The notes beneath the pieces are model-generated. The model did not search any database. It saw nothing but the letters and a program-made list of their open reading frames with translations, and was not told the origin of the DNA. Position numbers and translations under genes: made by a program. Shown piece by piece: positions 1 through 6,307 of a stretch of DNA of 7,904 nt (positions within the stretch are counted from its first letter, which is position 1; each line of letters opens with the position of its first letter). This stretch comes from Planctomycetota bacterium (GTDB taxonomy: Bacteria; Planctomycetota; Planctomycetia; Pirellulales; Pirellulaceae): contig JAPLNJ010001004.1 of the NCBI GenBank assembly GCA_026692885.1, positions 1-7,904 of the forward strand, in the 5' to 3' direction.

Positions 1-178
1 CGTCGATCGCGATCTCGCTTACAAGACTTCTCTCACCGTCCAGGCGTTGGACGGGGTCGTTTTCGAAACTAAGACAGTCGAATTGCACGAAAAGGGGCAA
101 GCTCGGCCGCGAGCGGTGTCGCTTGCCTCTGTCGCCGCTTATTTTCCTGGTCAACAACTGCCACTCAAGGAATTCACG
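1..178. other. 5' leader region without a supported gene
   Basis: The frame of the downstream propeller gene stays open back to the left edge, but the predicted residues before position 179 show no family resemblance. The only starts there are non-ATG (a TTG at 47) with no ribosome binding site. The stretch most likely holds the promoter and leader of the propeller gene. I found no convincing -35/-10 pair; TTGGAC at 47-52 with TAAGAC at 70-75 has 17-nt spacing but matches consensus poorly. Confidence 0.4.
167..172 (+). promoter_or_regulatory. Ribosome binding site fixing the start at 179
   Basis: AAGGAA lies six bases before the ATG at 179. Just after that ATG the protein begins a typical signal peptide, so this site decides the start against the longer frame opening at 47. 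A second in-frame ATG follows two codons later (185), but its spacing to this site is worse. Confidence 0.7.
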
Positions 179-1783
179 ATGCCCATGCGATCAACCCTCC
201 GACTTTGGTTTCTGACTGGTTGCCTGGTTGGGCTGCCGGGACCAACCGCCCCGCGCGCCGCCGACCAGCCACAATGGGGCCAGCGATACTCCCGGAACAT
301 GATCTCGGACGAGACGGGTTTGCCGGACAGCTTTGACCCGCAGACAGGGAAGAACGTCAAGTGGTCCGTGCCCCTGGGTAGCCAGTGTTACGCGACGCCC
401 GTCGTCGCCGGAGGCCGGGTGCTGATCGGCACAAACAACGACGAACCGCGCGATGCGAGGCACCGTGGCGACCGTGGCGTGCTGCTGTGCCTGAGCGAGG
501 CGGATGGCAGCCTGGTGTGGCAGTTGGTGGTGCCCAAGCTGTCCGAAGACATCTTCTTCGACTGGCCGCAGGCCGGGATCTGCTCGCCGGCCACGGTCGA
601 AGGCGAGCGGGTCTACATGCTGACCAATCGGGACGAGGTCGTGTGTCTGGACCTGCACGGAATGGCCAACGGCAACGACGGCCCGTTCCGCGACGAAGGC
701 CGCCATACAGCCCCGCCGGAGCAACCGGCGCTGGAGGTCGGTCCGACCGATGCCGACATCCTCTGGCTGCTGGACCTGCGGACAGCCGCCGGTGTCCGAC
801 CTCACGATTCGTCCCATTGCTCGGTCCTGCTGGATGGGCCGTATCTGTACGTGAACACCAGCAACGGTCTGACCAGTAAACACGACGGTGTGGACAAGCC
901 GGAGGCACCCAGTCTGGTCGTCGTCGACAAGGCCACCGGTCAGTTGCTCGCACGGGAACGCGAAGGGATCAGCCAAAGAATTTTTCACTGCACGTGGTCG
1001 TCGCCGGCGCTGGGGGAAGTGAACGGTCGGCGGTCGATCTTCTTCGCCGGTGGGGATGGGGTCTGTTACGGGTTCGACCCCCTTCCGCTGACGGAGCGCA
1101 CGGTGGTCCCGACTCCTCAGCCTGCCCCGGCCCCAGACGGCGTTCAACTGCCGGACGCGGCCGTCAAGTCGCTGCGGCGCGTCTGGCGGTTCGACTGCGA
1201 TCCCACGGCGCCGAAGGAGAACATTCACTCGTACATCCGCAACCGCAAGGTGAGCCCCAGCAACATCAAGAGCATGCCGGTGTTTCACGATGGCCGGATC
1301 TTCGTCACCGTGGGCGGCGATATCTGGTGGGGCAAGCACGAGGCGTGGCTGCAGTGCATTGATGCGACGAAGCTGGGCGACACGACCGGCAGCGGTCCGT
1401 TGTGGTCGTACCCGTTGGATCGTCACTGCTGTTCGACGCCCGCGATCTGCGACGGGCTGGTCTACGTGGCGGACTGCGGCGGCAAGGTGCATTGCGTCGA
1501 TGTCCGGACGGGGCTCCCGGTGTGGGTCCACGACGCCGGCAGCGAGATCTGGGCTTCCACCCTGGTCGCCGATGGCAAGGTCTACATCGGCACGCGTAAA
1601 GGCGACTTTTGGGTGCTGGCCGCCGGGCGGGAACTGCGGGTGCTCAGTTCTATCCGGTTAGACGCCCCTGTCCACAGTACCGCCGTCGCCGCCAACGGCA
1701 CGCTGTTTGTGGGCACCATGACTCGGCTGTACGCTTTGCAGCAGGGGGCCCAGGCAGCCAGCGCGGCGAAACCGGCGAAGTAA
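179..1783 (+). CDS. Exported PQQ-type beta-propeller repeat protein
   Basis: The 534-residue product starts with a Sec signal peptide (basic MPMRSTLRLW, a hydrophobic stretch to about residue 20, likely cleavage near A27/A28), so it should act outside the cytoplasm. The rest is a chain of about eight propeller blades. Each has the hallmark of a 'TPVV..GRVLIGT' strand pair followed by a 'LxCLxxxxGxxxW' closing strand. Examples are residues 71-115, 135-158, 213-258, 272-300, 365-410, 418-450, 457-490 and 498-521. This is the PQQ-like/quinoprotein fold common in planctomycetes. No Trp-docking dehydrogenase core or cytochrome CXXCH haem site is visible, so an alcohol dehydrogenase activity is not supported; a scaffold or binding role is as likely. 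The mature part has 14 cysteines, including a vicinal pair at 417-418, which is many for such a protein. The gene is monocistronic here and converges on the FAD oxidoreductase gene. Fold call firm, function unknown. Confidence 0.85.
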   Translation: MPMRSTLRLWFLTGCLVGLPGPTAPRAADQPQWGQRYSRNMISDETGLPDSFDPQTGKNVKWSVPLGSQCYATPVVAGGRVLIGTNNDEPRDARHRGDRGVLLCLSEADGSLVWQLVVPKLSEDIFFDWPQAGICSPATVEGERVYMLTNRDEVVCLDLHGMANGNDGPFRDEGRHTAPPEQPALEVGPTDADILWLLDLRTAAGVRPHDSSHCSVLLDGPYLYVNTSNGLTSKHDGVDKPEAPSLVVVDKATGQLLAREREGISQRIFHCTWSSPALGEVNGRRSIFFAGGDGVCYGFDPLPLTERTVVPTPQPAPAPDGVQLPDAAVKSLRRVWRFDCDPTAPKENIHSYIRNRKVSPSNIKSMPVFHDGRIFVTVGGDIWWGKHEAWLQCIDATKLGDTTGSGPLWSYPLDRHCCSTPAICDGLVYVADCGGKVHCVDVRTGLPVWVHDAGSEIWASTLVADGKVYIGTRKGDFWVLAAGRELRVLSSIRLDAPVHSTAVAANGTLFVGTMTRLYALQQGAQAASAAKPAK

Positions 1784-1858
1784 GGAAAATCATTGGGTGC
1801 TGGCACCAAACGGTCTAAGTTGGTTTGTTGCCACGTTGAACGCGAGCAGCTGCGGGTA

Positions 1859-1956
1859 GGGGTCGGGTGTTCAGAAATTCATTTTTTGCGGTCAGAAGAC
1901 TTTGCCAATGGAGAGCACTTAGCCCGCAAGAAATGAATTTCTGAACACCCGACCCC
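1859..1956. repeat. 33-bp inverted repeat between convergent genes
   Basis: The left arm (1859-1891) starts GGGGTCGGGTGTTCAG and ends TTGCGG. The right arm (1924-1956) is its reverse complement with one mismatch out of 33 (T in the left arm opposite C in the complement of the right). The 32-base centre (1892-1923) shows no further symmetry. The element sits between the ends of two convergent genes. It could be a small non-autonomous mobile element or dispersed palindrome, and as RNA could form a long hairpin that ends transcripts from both sides. No U-run follows, so a classical intrinsic terminator is not shown. No target-site duplication was found at the arm ends. Confidence 0.85.
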
Positions 1957-2004
1957 ATTTCGCGACACCGGCGTCTCCAACAACCATTCGGTGCCCGGAC
2001 TCCA

Positions 2005-3732
2005 TCAGTGTTCCAGCACTTGGCCGTCCTGCAGCAGGCGTGCTCGCAGTTGTGGATACGGGACTTCCTGCACCGCTTGCTGGGCGTCGCTGGCCAGGAC
2101 GGCGGCGGTTGCAGCGGACTGGCCGAGGATCATGAACACGGGTTCCATGCGGATCGAGCCGAACGCAATGTGCGAGCTGGAGACGCAGATCGGCACCAGC
2201 AGGTTGGCACATTGGCCCCGTGGGGGCACGAGCGCGCCATAAGCGATCTCATACGGCCCCTTCGTCCCGACCCCGATGTCGCCTTCGTTCTGCACGTAGC
2301 CGTCGGGCGTGATGTAACGCTGCACGTTGTGCGAATCGATGGTGTACGAGCCCATGCCCACCGAGTCCGGCGTCGGCCGTCTGCGGAGCAGTTCGTTCTC
2401 GGTCATCACGTACGAGCCGATCATGCGACGGGCTTCGCGAACGTAGATCTGGTGCGGCCAGTGGCCGTTGTCGGTGAATTCGTCCTGGGCCAACCCCCAA
2501 CGACGCATCTCCTGCTGCACGTCCGCCGGCACCCGCGGATCGTTCGCAATGAAGTACAGCCAGCCCTGTTGGTAGGTCGCATGCTCCCGGAGAATCTCGC
2601 GGCGACGCTCGTACGAGGCTTCCGGGTAGTCGTAATTGAAGCCGATGTTGTCAGTGCTCATCGGCCCGTGGTTGTTCGTGTCCGTCTTGTGATTCGGAAG
2701 CGGGTCAAACTTCTGGAACGTCTCGCGCCAGCCGGCAGCGAAAATCCGCACCAACAACTCGTACTGCTGCGGATCGTAGCCCTCCGGCTGCGGGAACGGA
2801 ACGCGGTTGTCCGCGTGATTCGTGAGACACATGCGATAGCAGTACGCTTGCACGCGGTTGTCCCCCTGGCCGAAGTCGCCGGGCGGCTCAGCACTGACTC
2901 GCGGCAGCACGCCGCTCCGCGGATCGCCGGGCACGACGTACGGGCTGATCTGCTTCTGCACCGCACCGAAGTGATGTGCGTGATGCAGTACGCCCGTCTG
3001 GACGCCGTTCCATTTTTCGTCGTAGACGCTCTGGGCCTCGCGGCCCACGGTGTAATCGACCCCGGCCGCCGCCAGTAGGTCGCCTTCGTAAGTCGCGTCA
3101 ATGAACATCTTACCCGCGTAGGTCTGGCCGCTGAGCATCGTGATCGACAGGATGCGGCCGTTGGCCAGCGAGACACCGTGGGCAGGCGCGCGGCGGCGGT
3201 TGACCCGCTGATCTGCCGGGGAATCCGTGGGCTGACGCCCACCGTTGGCCGACGTGCCGCCCGGCGAGCGATCGAGCCACTCGTTCCGACGCACGGGAAT
3301 TTGGTATTCACGGACGAAGTCCTCGAATACCTGCTCGGCCACGTGCGGCTCGAAGATCCACATCGTGCGTTGGTCGCCGTCGATGGCCGGAGTCCCCTGG
3401 CCCTTGTTGCCGCACTCGGCTGGCTTCTGCCACTTCCAGGCGACGGGCTGGTCATAGTGCTTCCAGACACGGTGGTAGAACTCGCGTGCCAATCCACCGA
3501 TCACCGCCTTGTTGCCGGTGTCCGTAAATCCGAGCCCGCCGCTCGACAGTCCGCCCAGATGCTTGTCGGGGCACACCAGGACCACGGACTTGCCCATTTT
3601 CTTGGCCTGCACCGCCGCGATCACGCCCGCCGACGTGCCGCCGTAGACAACCAAGTCGTACTCCGCGGCCGCGCCGCATAGCGAGACACTCCAGCAACCC
3701 ACCAGGGCCAACAGGAACCGTGCGTTCTTCAT
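2005..3732 (-). CDS. Exported FAD-dependent oxidoreductase (xanthan-lyase-like family)
   Basis: The 575-residue product belongs to the FAD_oxidored type family often labelled 'xanthan lyase' in planctomycetes. Residues 1-23 form a Sec signal peptide (MKNARFLLALVGCWSVSLCG, cleavage near AAA). The FAD-binding Rossmann motif follows at once: DLVVYGGTSAG (26-36), with a GG-T-S-A-G variant of GxGxxG, and HLGGLSSGGLG (58-68). The C-terminal signature SSSHIAFGSIRMEPVFMILG (518-537) closes the FAD fold. It probably oxidises an extracytoplasmic substrate, most likely a carbohydrate or related compound, but no substrate can be assigned. Residues about 155-184 (SPGGTSANGGRQPTD...) look like an in-frame insertion between strands that are normally close, making the protein about 25-30 residues longer than I expect. 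A good ribosome binding site supports the start. It is divergent from the Gfo/Idh/MocA gene and convergent with the propeller gene. Confidence 0.88.
   Translation of the reverse strand: MKNARFLLALVGCWSVSLCGAAAEYDLVVYGGTSAGVIAAVQAKKMGKSVVLVCPDKHLGGLSSGGLGFTDTGNKAVIGGLAREFYHRVWKHYDQPVAWKWQKPAECGNKGQGTPAIDGDQRTMWIFEPHVAEQVFEDFVREYQIPVRRNEWLDRSPGGTSANGGRQPTDSPADQRVNRRRAPAHGVSLANGRILSITMLSGQTYAGKMFIDATYEGDLLAAAGVDYTVGREAQSVYDEKWNGVQTGVLHHAHHFGAVQKQISPYVVPGDPRSGVLPRVSAEPPGDFGQGDNRVQAYCYRMCLTNHADNRVPFPQPEGYDPQQYELLVRIFAAGWRETFQKFDPLPNHKTDTNNHGPMSTDNIGFNYDYPEASYERRREILREHATYQQGWLYFIANDPRVPADVQQEMRRWGLAQDEFTDNGHWPHQIYVREARRMIGSYVMTENELLRRRPTPDSVGMGSYTIDSHNVQRYITPDGYVQNEGDIGVGTKGPYEIAYGALVPPRGQCANLLVPICVSSSHIAFGSIRMEPVFMILGQSAATAAVLASDAQQAVQEVPYPQLRARLLQDGQVLEH
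3227..3242. repeat. Small palindrome inside the FAD gene insertion
   Basis: GTGGGC and GCCCAC flank a TGAC loop, giving a perfect six-base-pair stem. It encodes residues 164-169 of the FAD oxidoreductase, in the middle of the stretch that looks inserted relative to the family. Palindromes of the form GTGGGC..GCCCAC are, from memory, frequent as dispersed hairpins in planctomycete genomes, so this may be a repeat that landed in frame. The stem is short, so chance is possible. Confidence 0.45.
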
Positions 3733-3738
3733 CGTGTG

Positions 3739-3744
3739 CCTTTC
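3739..3744 (-). promoter_or_regulatory. Ribosome binding site of the FAD oxidoreductase gene
   Basis: On the minus strand GAAAGG precedes the ATG at 3732 by six bases. This matches the start that gives a well-formed signal peptide. Confidence 0.65.
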
Positions 3745-3760
3745 ATGTCATTCCGAGCCA

Positions 3761-3801
3761 CCGCAGGCGTGACATCCCTGCGGCGACGAGCGAACCTGCG
3801 G
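3761..3801. repeat. CCTGCGG inverted/direct repeat cluster
   Basis: CCGCAGG (3761-3767) faces CCTGCGG (3777-3783), and a second CCTGCGG follows at 3795-3801, 18 bases from the previous copy. The cluster lies 30-70 bases upstream of the FAD gene start, within the likely leader. It could be an operator for a dimeric regulator, a leader-RNA hairpin, or a decayed dispersed repeat. The sequence alone does not decide. Confidence 0.5.
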
Positions 3802-3804
3802 AGT

Positions 3805-3810
3805 ATTGTA
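3805..3810 (-). promoter_or_regulatory. Possible -10 box for the FAD oxidoreductase gene
   Basis: The minus strand reads TACAAT, five of six matches to the sigma70 -10 consensus, about 72 bases upstream of the start codon. There is no recognisable -35 element 16-19 bases further upstream, so this is only a candidate. Confidence 0.25.
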
Positions 3811-3983
3811 GCGAACGGCCAGTCTCACCGCACAGCCGCAACAAAGTGGTCGGCGTAATCTATCGGCGGAATCTGCTCGACAACAGCGGTTCCATCCGCT
3901 AAGTTCAACGGCGCGGCGTGGGCGGCGGCGCAGGCATCTGCGGCGCGCCGTCGAGTCCCGCACGGCTCGGATGTCCCCTTGAT

Positions 3984-3995
3984 GGAGGAAGAAGG
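3984..3995 (+). promoter_or_regulatory. Strong ribosome binding site fixing the start at 3999
   Basis: GGAGGAAGAAGG stands directly before the ATG at 3999. It supports this start over the in-frame GTG at 3918, which has no such site and would place 27 unrelated residues before the twin-arginine signal. Confidence 0.8.
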
Positions 3996-3998
3996 CCC

Positions 3999-5210
3999 AT
4001 GAGCAAACGCAATTCGAATGTCAGCCGCCGACAGTTCCTGCAGACGTCGGTGCTGGGACTTTCGGCGGTGACCATCGTCCCACGCAGTGTGTTGGGCGGC
4101 CCGGGGCAGACACCACCCAGCGAAACGCTGGGCGCTGCGCTGATCGGCTGCGGCGGTCGTGGTGGTGGTACGTTCGGAGGGTTGGGGCCGAACGTCCGTA
4201 AGCTGGCCGAGTGCGATGTGCGTTTCGCGGATCGCGTCGACAACAAGACCATCTATACCGATTTCCGGCGCGTGTTGGAACGTCTGGACATCGACGTGGT
4301 CGCCATCGCAACACCGCCCGGCTGGCATGCCCTGATCTCGATTGCGGCCATGGAAGCCGGTAAGGACGTGCTGTGCGAAAAGCCGATGGCGCGGTTCATC
4401 GCCGAGGGCCGCGCGGTGGTCGACGCAGAGCGACGCTACGGCCGCATCTTCCAGATCGGCACCTTCGGCCGGTTCGGCGCGAATCGGCAGACCCACAAGC
4501 TGATGGCCAGCGGATTGCTGAAGACCTGCCCGGCCGTGGTGTTTCGGCGCGGTTTCAAGATCAAAGAATGGAGCGGGATCGTCAATCCCAAGCCCCAGTT
4601 GATACCCAAGAATCTGGATTGGGACATGTACTGCGGCCCGGCACCCCTGCGGCCTTATCATCCGCACCGCGTCGGCGGCACGCACCGCGGTTACTGGGAT
4701 TATGAAGGCGGCGGCCTGGCCGACATGGCCCAGCATCACCTGGACGGATTTAACTACGAGTACGCCAAGGATTTCACTAGCCCGGTGGAGATTGAAGCCT
4801 ACGCGCCGCCGGCACACCCGGAGGCGGTGGCCCTCTGGGGCTGGGTCGAGTTGACGTATGCCGATGGTCTAACGTTGGTCCTGGACGGCGCCGAATGGGG
4901 TCCGCGCTACGACCGCAAGACGGAACGCGGCGTCGGTCCTGGGGACTTGAGCGAAGCGGACCAGAAGAAGTTGAAGGAACTGCCTGATCCGGAGCGGCTA
5001 GTCAGTTTTCCCGAAGCGGTGAAAACCCGCCAGCGCGCCGGTGGACACGCCGAAGCGGCGCACCGCACGGCTACGTTGTTCCATCTGGCCAACGTGGCGA
5101 TCCGCAGCGGACGCAAACTCCGCTACGATCCGGTGAAGGAAGAAATCATCGGCGACGAGGAAGCCAACCGGCTGGTCCGGCAACCCATGCGGGCCCCCTG
5201 GCGACTGTAA
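3999..5210 (+). CDS. Tat-exported Gfo/Idh/MocA family oxidoreductase
   Basis: The 403-residue product begins with a twin-arginine signal (SRRQFLQTSVLGLSAV, residues 9-24), so it should be folded with its nucleotide cofactor in the cytoplasm and then exported. The N-terminal Rossmann domain shows the dinucleotide motif GCGGRGGG (50-57) and VAIATPP (101-107). The EKP motif (127-129) contains the conserved catalytic lysine K128. In the C-terminal domain GGGLADMAQHHLD (237-249) provides the D242/H246 pair expected of the family. Such enzymes act on sugars, inositols or their derivatives with NAD(P); no substrate can be named. The stretch between ECDVRFAD (71-78) and YTDFRRVL (86-93) is shorter than in most family members, which removes part of the second beta-alpha unit of the nucleotide domain. 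It is divergent from the FAD oxidoreductase gene; the HEAT gene follows on the same strand after a 254-bp palindrome-rich gap. Confidence 0.92.
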   Translation: MSKRNSNVSRRQFLQTSVLGLSAVTIVPRSVLGGPGQTPPSETLGAALIGCGGRGGGTFGGLGPNVRKLAECDVRFADRVDNKTIYTDFRRVLERLDIDVVAIATPPGWHALISIAAMEAGKDVLCEKPMARFIAEGRAVVDAERRYGRIFQIGTFGRFGANRQTHKLMASGLLKTCPAVVFRRGFKIKEWSGIVNPKPQLIPKNLDWDMYCGPAPLRPYHPHRVGGTHRGYWDYEGGGLADMAQHHLDGFNYEYAKDFTSPVEIEAYAPPAHPEAVALWGWVELTYADGLTLVLDGAEWGPRYDRKTERGVGPGDLSEADQKKLKELPDPERLVSFPEAVKTRQRAGGHAEAAHRTATLFHLANVAIRSGRKLRYDPVKEEIIGDEEANRLVRQPMRAPWRL

Positions 5211-5216
5211 GCGGCC

Positions 5217-5246
5217 GTCGTTCTGGTTATGTCGTCGTTCTGGTTA
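5217..5246 (+). repeat. Tandem direct repeat GTCGTTCTGGTTA
   Basis: The 13-base word GTCGTTCTGGTTA occurs at 5217-5229 and again at 5234-5246, seven bases after the stop of the Gfo/Idh/MocA gene. The second copy runs into the first hairpin of the cluster. It looks like a small duplication at the edge of a repeat element. Confidence 0.8.
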
Positions 5247-5312
5247 CGAGGCTCTGCCTCGTAACCCACGGGAAGCGAGGCTCCGCCTCGCACGAGGGCC
5301 GGCGAAGCCGGC
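5242..5312. repeat. Cluster of three GC-rich hairpins
   Basis: Three perfect palindromes with three-base loops follow each other. GGTTACGAGGC-TCT-GCCTCGTAACC (5242-5266) has an 11-bp stem. GCGAGGC-TCC-GCCTCGC (5275-5291) has seven pairs and shares the GAGGC..GCCTC core with the first. GCCGGC-GAA-GCCGGC (5298-5312) has six. They lie just downstream of the Gfo/Idh/MocA gene and may stop or stabilise its transcript, but no U-run follows any of them. The form is that of dispersed intergenic hairpin repeats. Confidence 0.85.
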
Positions 5313-5314
5313 AA

Positions 5315-5394
5315 CGTAGCATGGCTCTCCAGAGCCGTGCAGATTTCCACGGTTTTTCGCGACGAACTGCACGGCTCTGGAGAGCCATGCTACG
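5315..5394. repeat. REPIN-like GTAG-headed inverted pair
   Basis: A 28-base arm (5315-5342) is repeated as a perfect reverse complement at 5367-5394 around a 24-base centre. Each arm is itself a hairpin, since GGCTCT-CC-AGAGCC sits inside it. GTAG stands at the outer end of the left arm (5316-5319) and CTAC at the matching place on the right (5390-5393). GTAG followed by a small imperfect palindrome, in inverted pairs, is the known layout of REP/REPIN elements mobilised by REP-associated tyrosine transposases. No such transposase is in the window. Confidence 0.8.
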
Positions 5395-5450
5395 CTAGAA
5401 TCACAGCCTCCGAGCCTGGGAACGAGAGTTCCCGTACACGTTGCAAAGCG

Positions 5451-5458
5451 AAAGGAAG
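5451..5458 (+). promoter_or_regulatory. Ribosome binding site of the HEAT gene
   Basis: AAAGGAAG lies six bases before the ATG at 5465 and argues against the in-frame TTG at 5441, which overlaps the site's own upstream flank. Confidence 0.7.
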
Positions 5459-5464
5459 ATTCCT

Positions 5465-6307
5465 ATGGCAGCCTCCGAACAACTGAAGGTCCTGGTCGAT
5501 CAGATGCCGAACCCGGACAGCCGGGGCATGTACTGCACGGACATCGACAAGCAGAAGATTGAAAAGGCGATCGCCGAAATTCAACAGGGCGGTCGCGAGA
5601 ACATCCTGGGACTGATCGAGCTGTTGGTGCCGCCCGGCGAAGGGGACGACACCAAAGCTCATTATGCCCTGCATTGTGTCGGGAACCACGTGCTGAAGAT
5701 CAAGGACGAGAAAGCCCGCCGGGAATTCTCCGAGACGTTGGCCGCGCAGTTGGGCGGCCAGCGGCCAAAGCCCGTGCAGGCGTACCTGTGCCAAGAATTG
5801 CAATGGGCCGGCCGCCGAGAAGCCACCGAGGCACTCGGCAAGCTGCTGACCGATGCGGACCTCTGCGAGCCGGCCGCCCTGGCCTTGGTAGCGATCCACG
5901 ACGGCGCCGCCGAGCAGTTCCGCGCGGCGCTGCCACAGGCCAAGGGCAAATGCCGGTTGAACGTCATCCAGGGCCTGGGCGCGGTCCGCGATGCGCAGTC
6001 CGTGGACGGATTGAAGCCGGCGTTAGGCGATCCCGACCGCGAAGTACGTTTGGCGGCCGGCTGGGGCTTGGCGCAAATCGGCGATGCCAGCTCGGTCGAC
6101 GCCTTGCTCAAGGCCGCAGACGCAGAACCGGGTTGGGAGCGAATCCAAGCCACCAAGCACTGCCTGGTGCTGGCGGAAAAGCTGTTGGCGGCCGGCAAGA
6201 AAGCCGAGGCGACAAAAATCTACAGCCGGCTGCGCGACACCCGGCAGCAGCCTTCCGAAGCCTACGTCCGCCAAGCCGCCGAAAAGGCCCTGGCCGCAAC
6301 CCAGTAG
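5465..6307 (+). CDS. Cytoplasmic HEAT-repeat protein
   Basis: The 280-residue protein has no signal peptide or membrane segment and is alpha-helical throughout, with the pattern of HEAT/PBS-lyase-like repeats. The clearest are residues 105-128 (YLCQELQWAGRREATEALGK), 134-152, 164-186 (NVIQGLGAVRDAQSVDGLKP) and 195-217 (RLAAGWGLAQIGDASSVDAL), then a TPR-like or helical end (228-278). HEAT solenoids act as protein-binding scaffolds; no enzyme motif is present, and the partner is unknown. The N-terminal part (1-90), with a conserved-looking PNPDSRGMYCTD stretch, matches no domain I can name. The gene follows the Gfo/Idh/MocA gene on the same strand. I recall close relatives beside such oxidoreductases in planctomycetes, which hints at a linked role, but the 254-bp gap argues against tight coupling. 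The last codons and the TAG stop lie within a repeat unit (6297-6330). Confidence 0.85.
   Translation: MAASEQLKVLVDQMPNPDSRGMYCTDIDKQKIEKAIAEIQQGGRENILGLIELLVPPGEGDDTKAHYALHCVGNHVLKIKDEKARREFSETLAAQLGGQRPKPVQAYLCQELQWAGRREATEALGKLLTDADLCEPAALALVAIHDGAAEQFRAALPQAKGKCRLNVIQGLGAVRDAQSVDGLKPALGDPDREVRLAAGWGLAQIGDASSVDALLKAADAEPGWERIQATKHCLVLAEKLLAAGKKAEATKIYSRLRDTRQQPSEAYVRQAAEKALAATQ

Larger units (their letters stand above)
3733..3998. other. Divergent intergenic region of FAD and Gfo/Idh/MocA genes
   Basis: This 266-bp stretch must carry the promoters and leaders of both divergent genes. It contains a cluster of the seven-base word CCTGCGG at 3777-3783 and 3795-3801 with its inverse CCGCAGG at 3761-3767, so 3761-3783 is an inverted repeat with a nine-base loop. 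Next to it is TCATTCCGAGCC (3749-3760), a word that resembles dispersed REP-like sequences known from several phyla. On the minus strand TACAAT (3810-3805) could be a -10 box for the FAD gene, about 72 bases before its start, but no -35 box sits at proper spacing. No clear plus-strand promoter was found. No small gene is supported here. Confidence 0.5.

Noticed and set aside
191..1531. 446-codon open frame on the minus strand across the propeller gene
   Set aside because: It is the antisense of a well-supported gene in GC-rich DNA, is rich in Arg/His/Gln/Pro and matches no family.
1799..1808. CTGGCACCAA matching, inverted, TTGGTGCCAG near 7572
   Set aside because: A shared ten-base word in 7.9 kb is close to chance and no flanking similarity extends it.
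2008..3078. 356-codon plus-strand frame across the FAD oxidoreductase gene
   Set aside because: Antisense of a gene with clear FAD motifs; composition is that of a shadow frame.
3856..3861. TAATCT as a -10 box for the Gfo/Idh/MocA gene
   Set aside because: The bases 16-18 upstream bear no resemblance to a -35 box and the distance to the gene is long.
3825..4817. 330-codon minus-strand frame across the Gfo/Idh/MocA gene
   Set aside because: Antisense of a gene with clear motifs and no ribosome binding site or recognisable domain of its own.
5242..5266. Classical intrinsic terminator after the Gfo/Idh/MocA gene
   Set aside because: The 11-bp hairpin is strong, but no U-run follows; kept as a repeat, with termination only a possibility.
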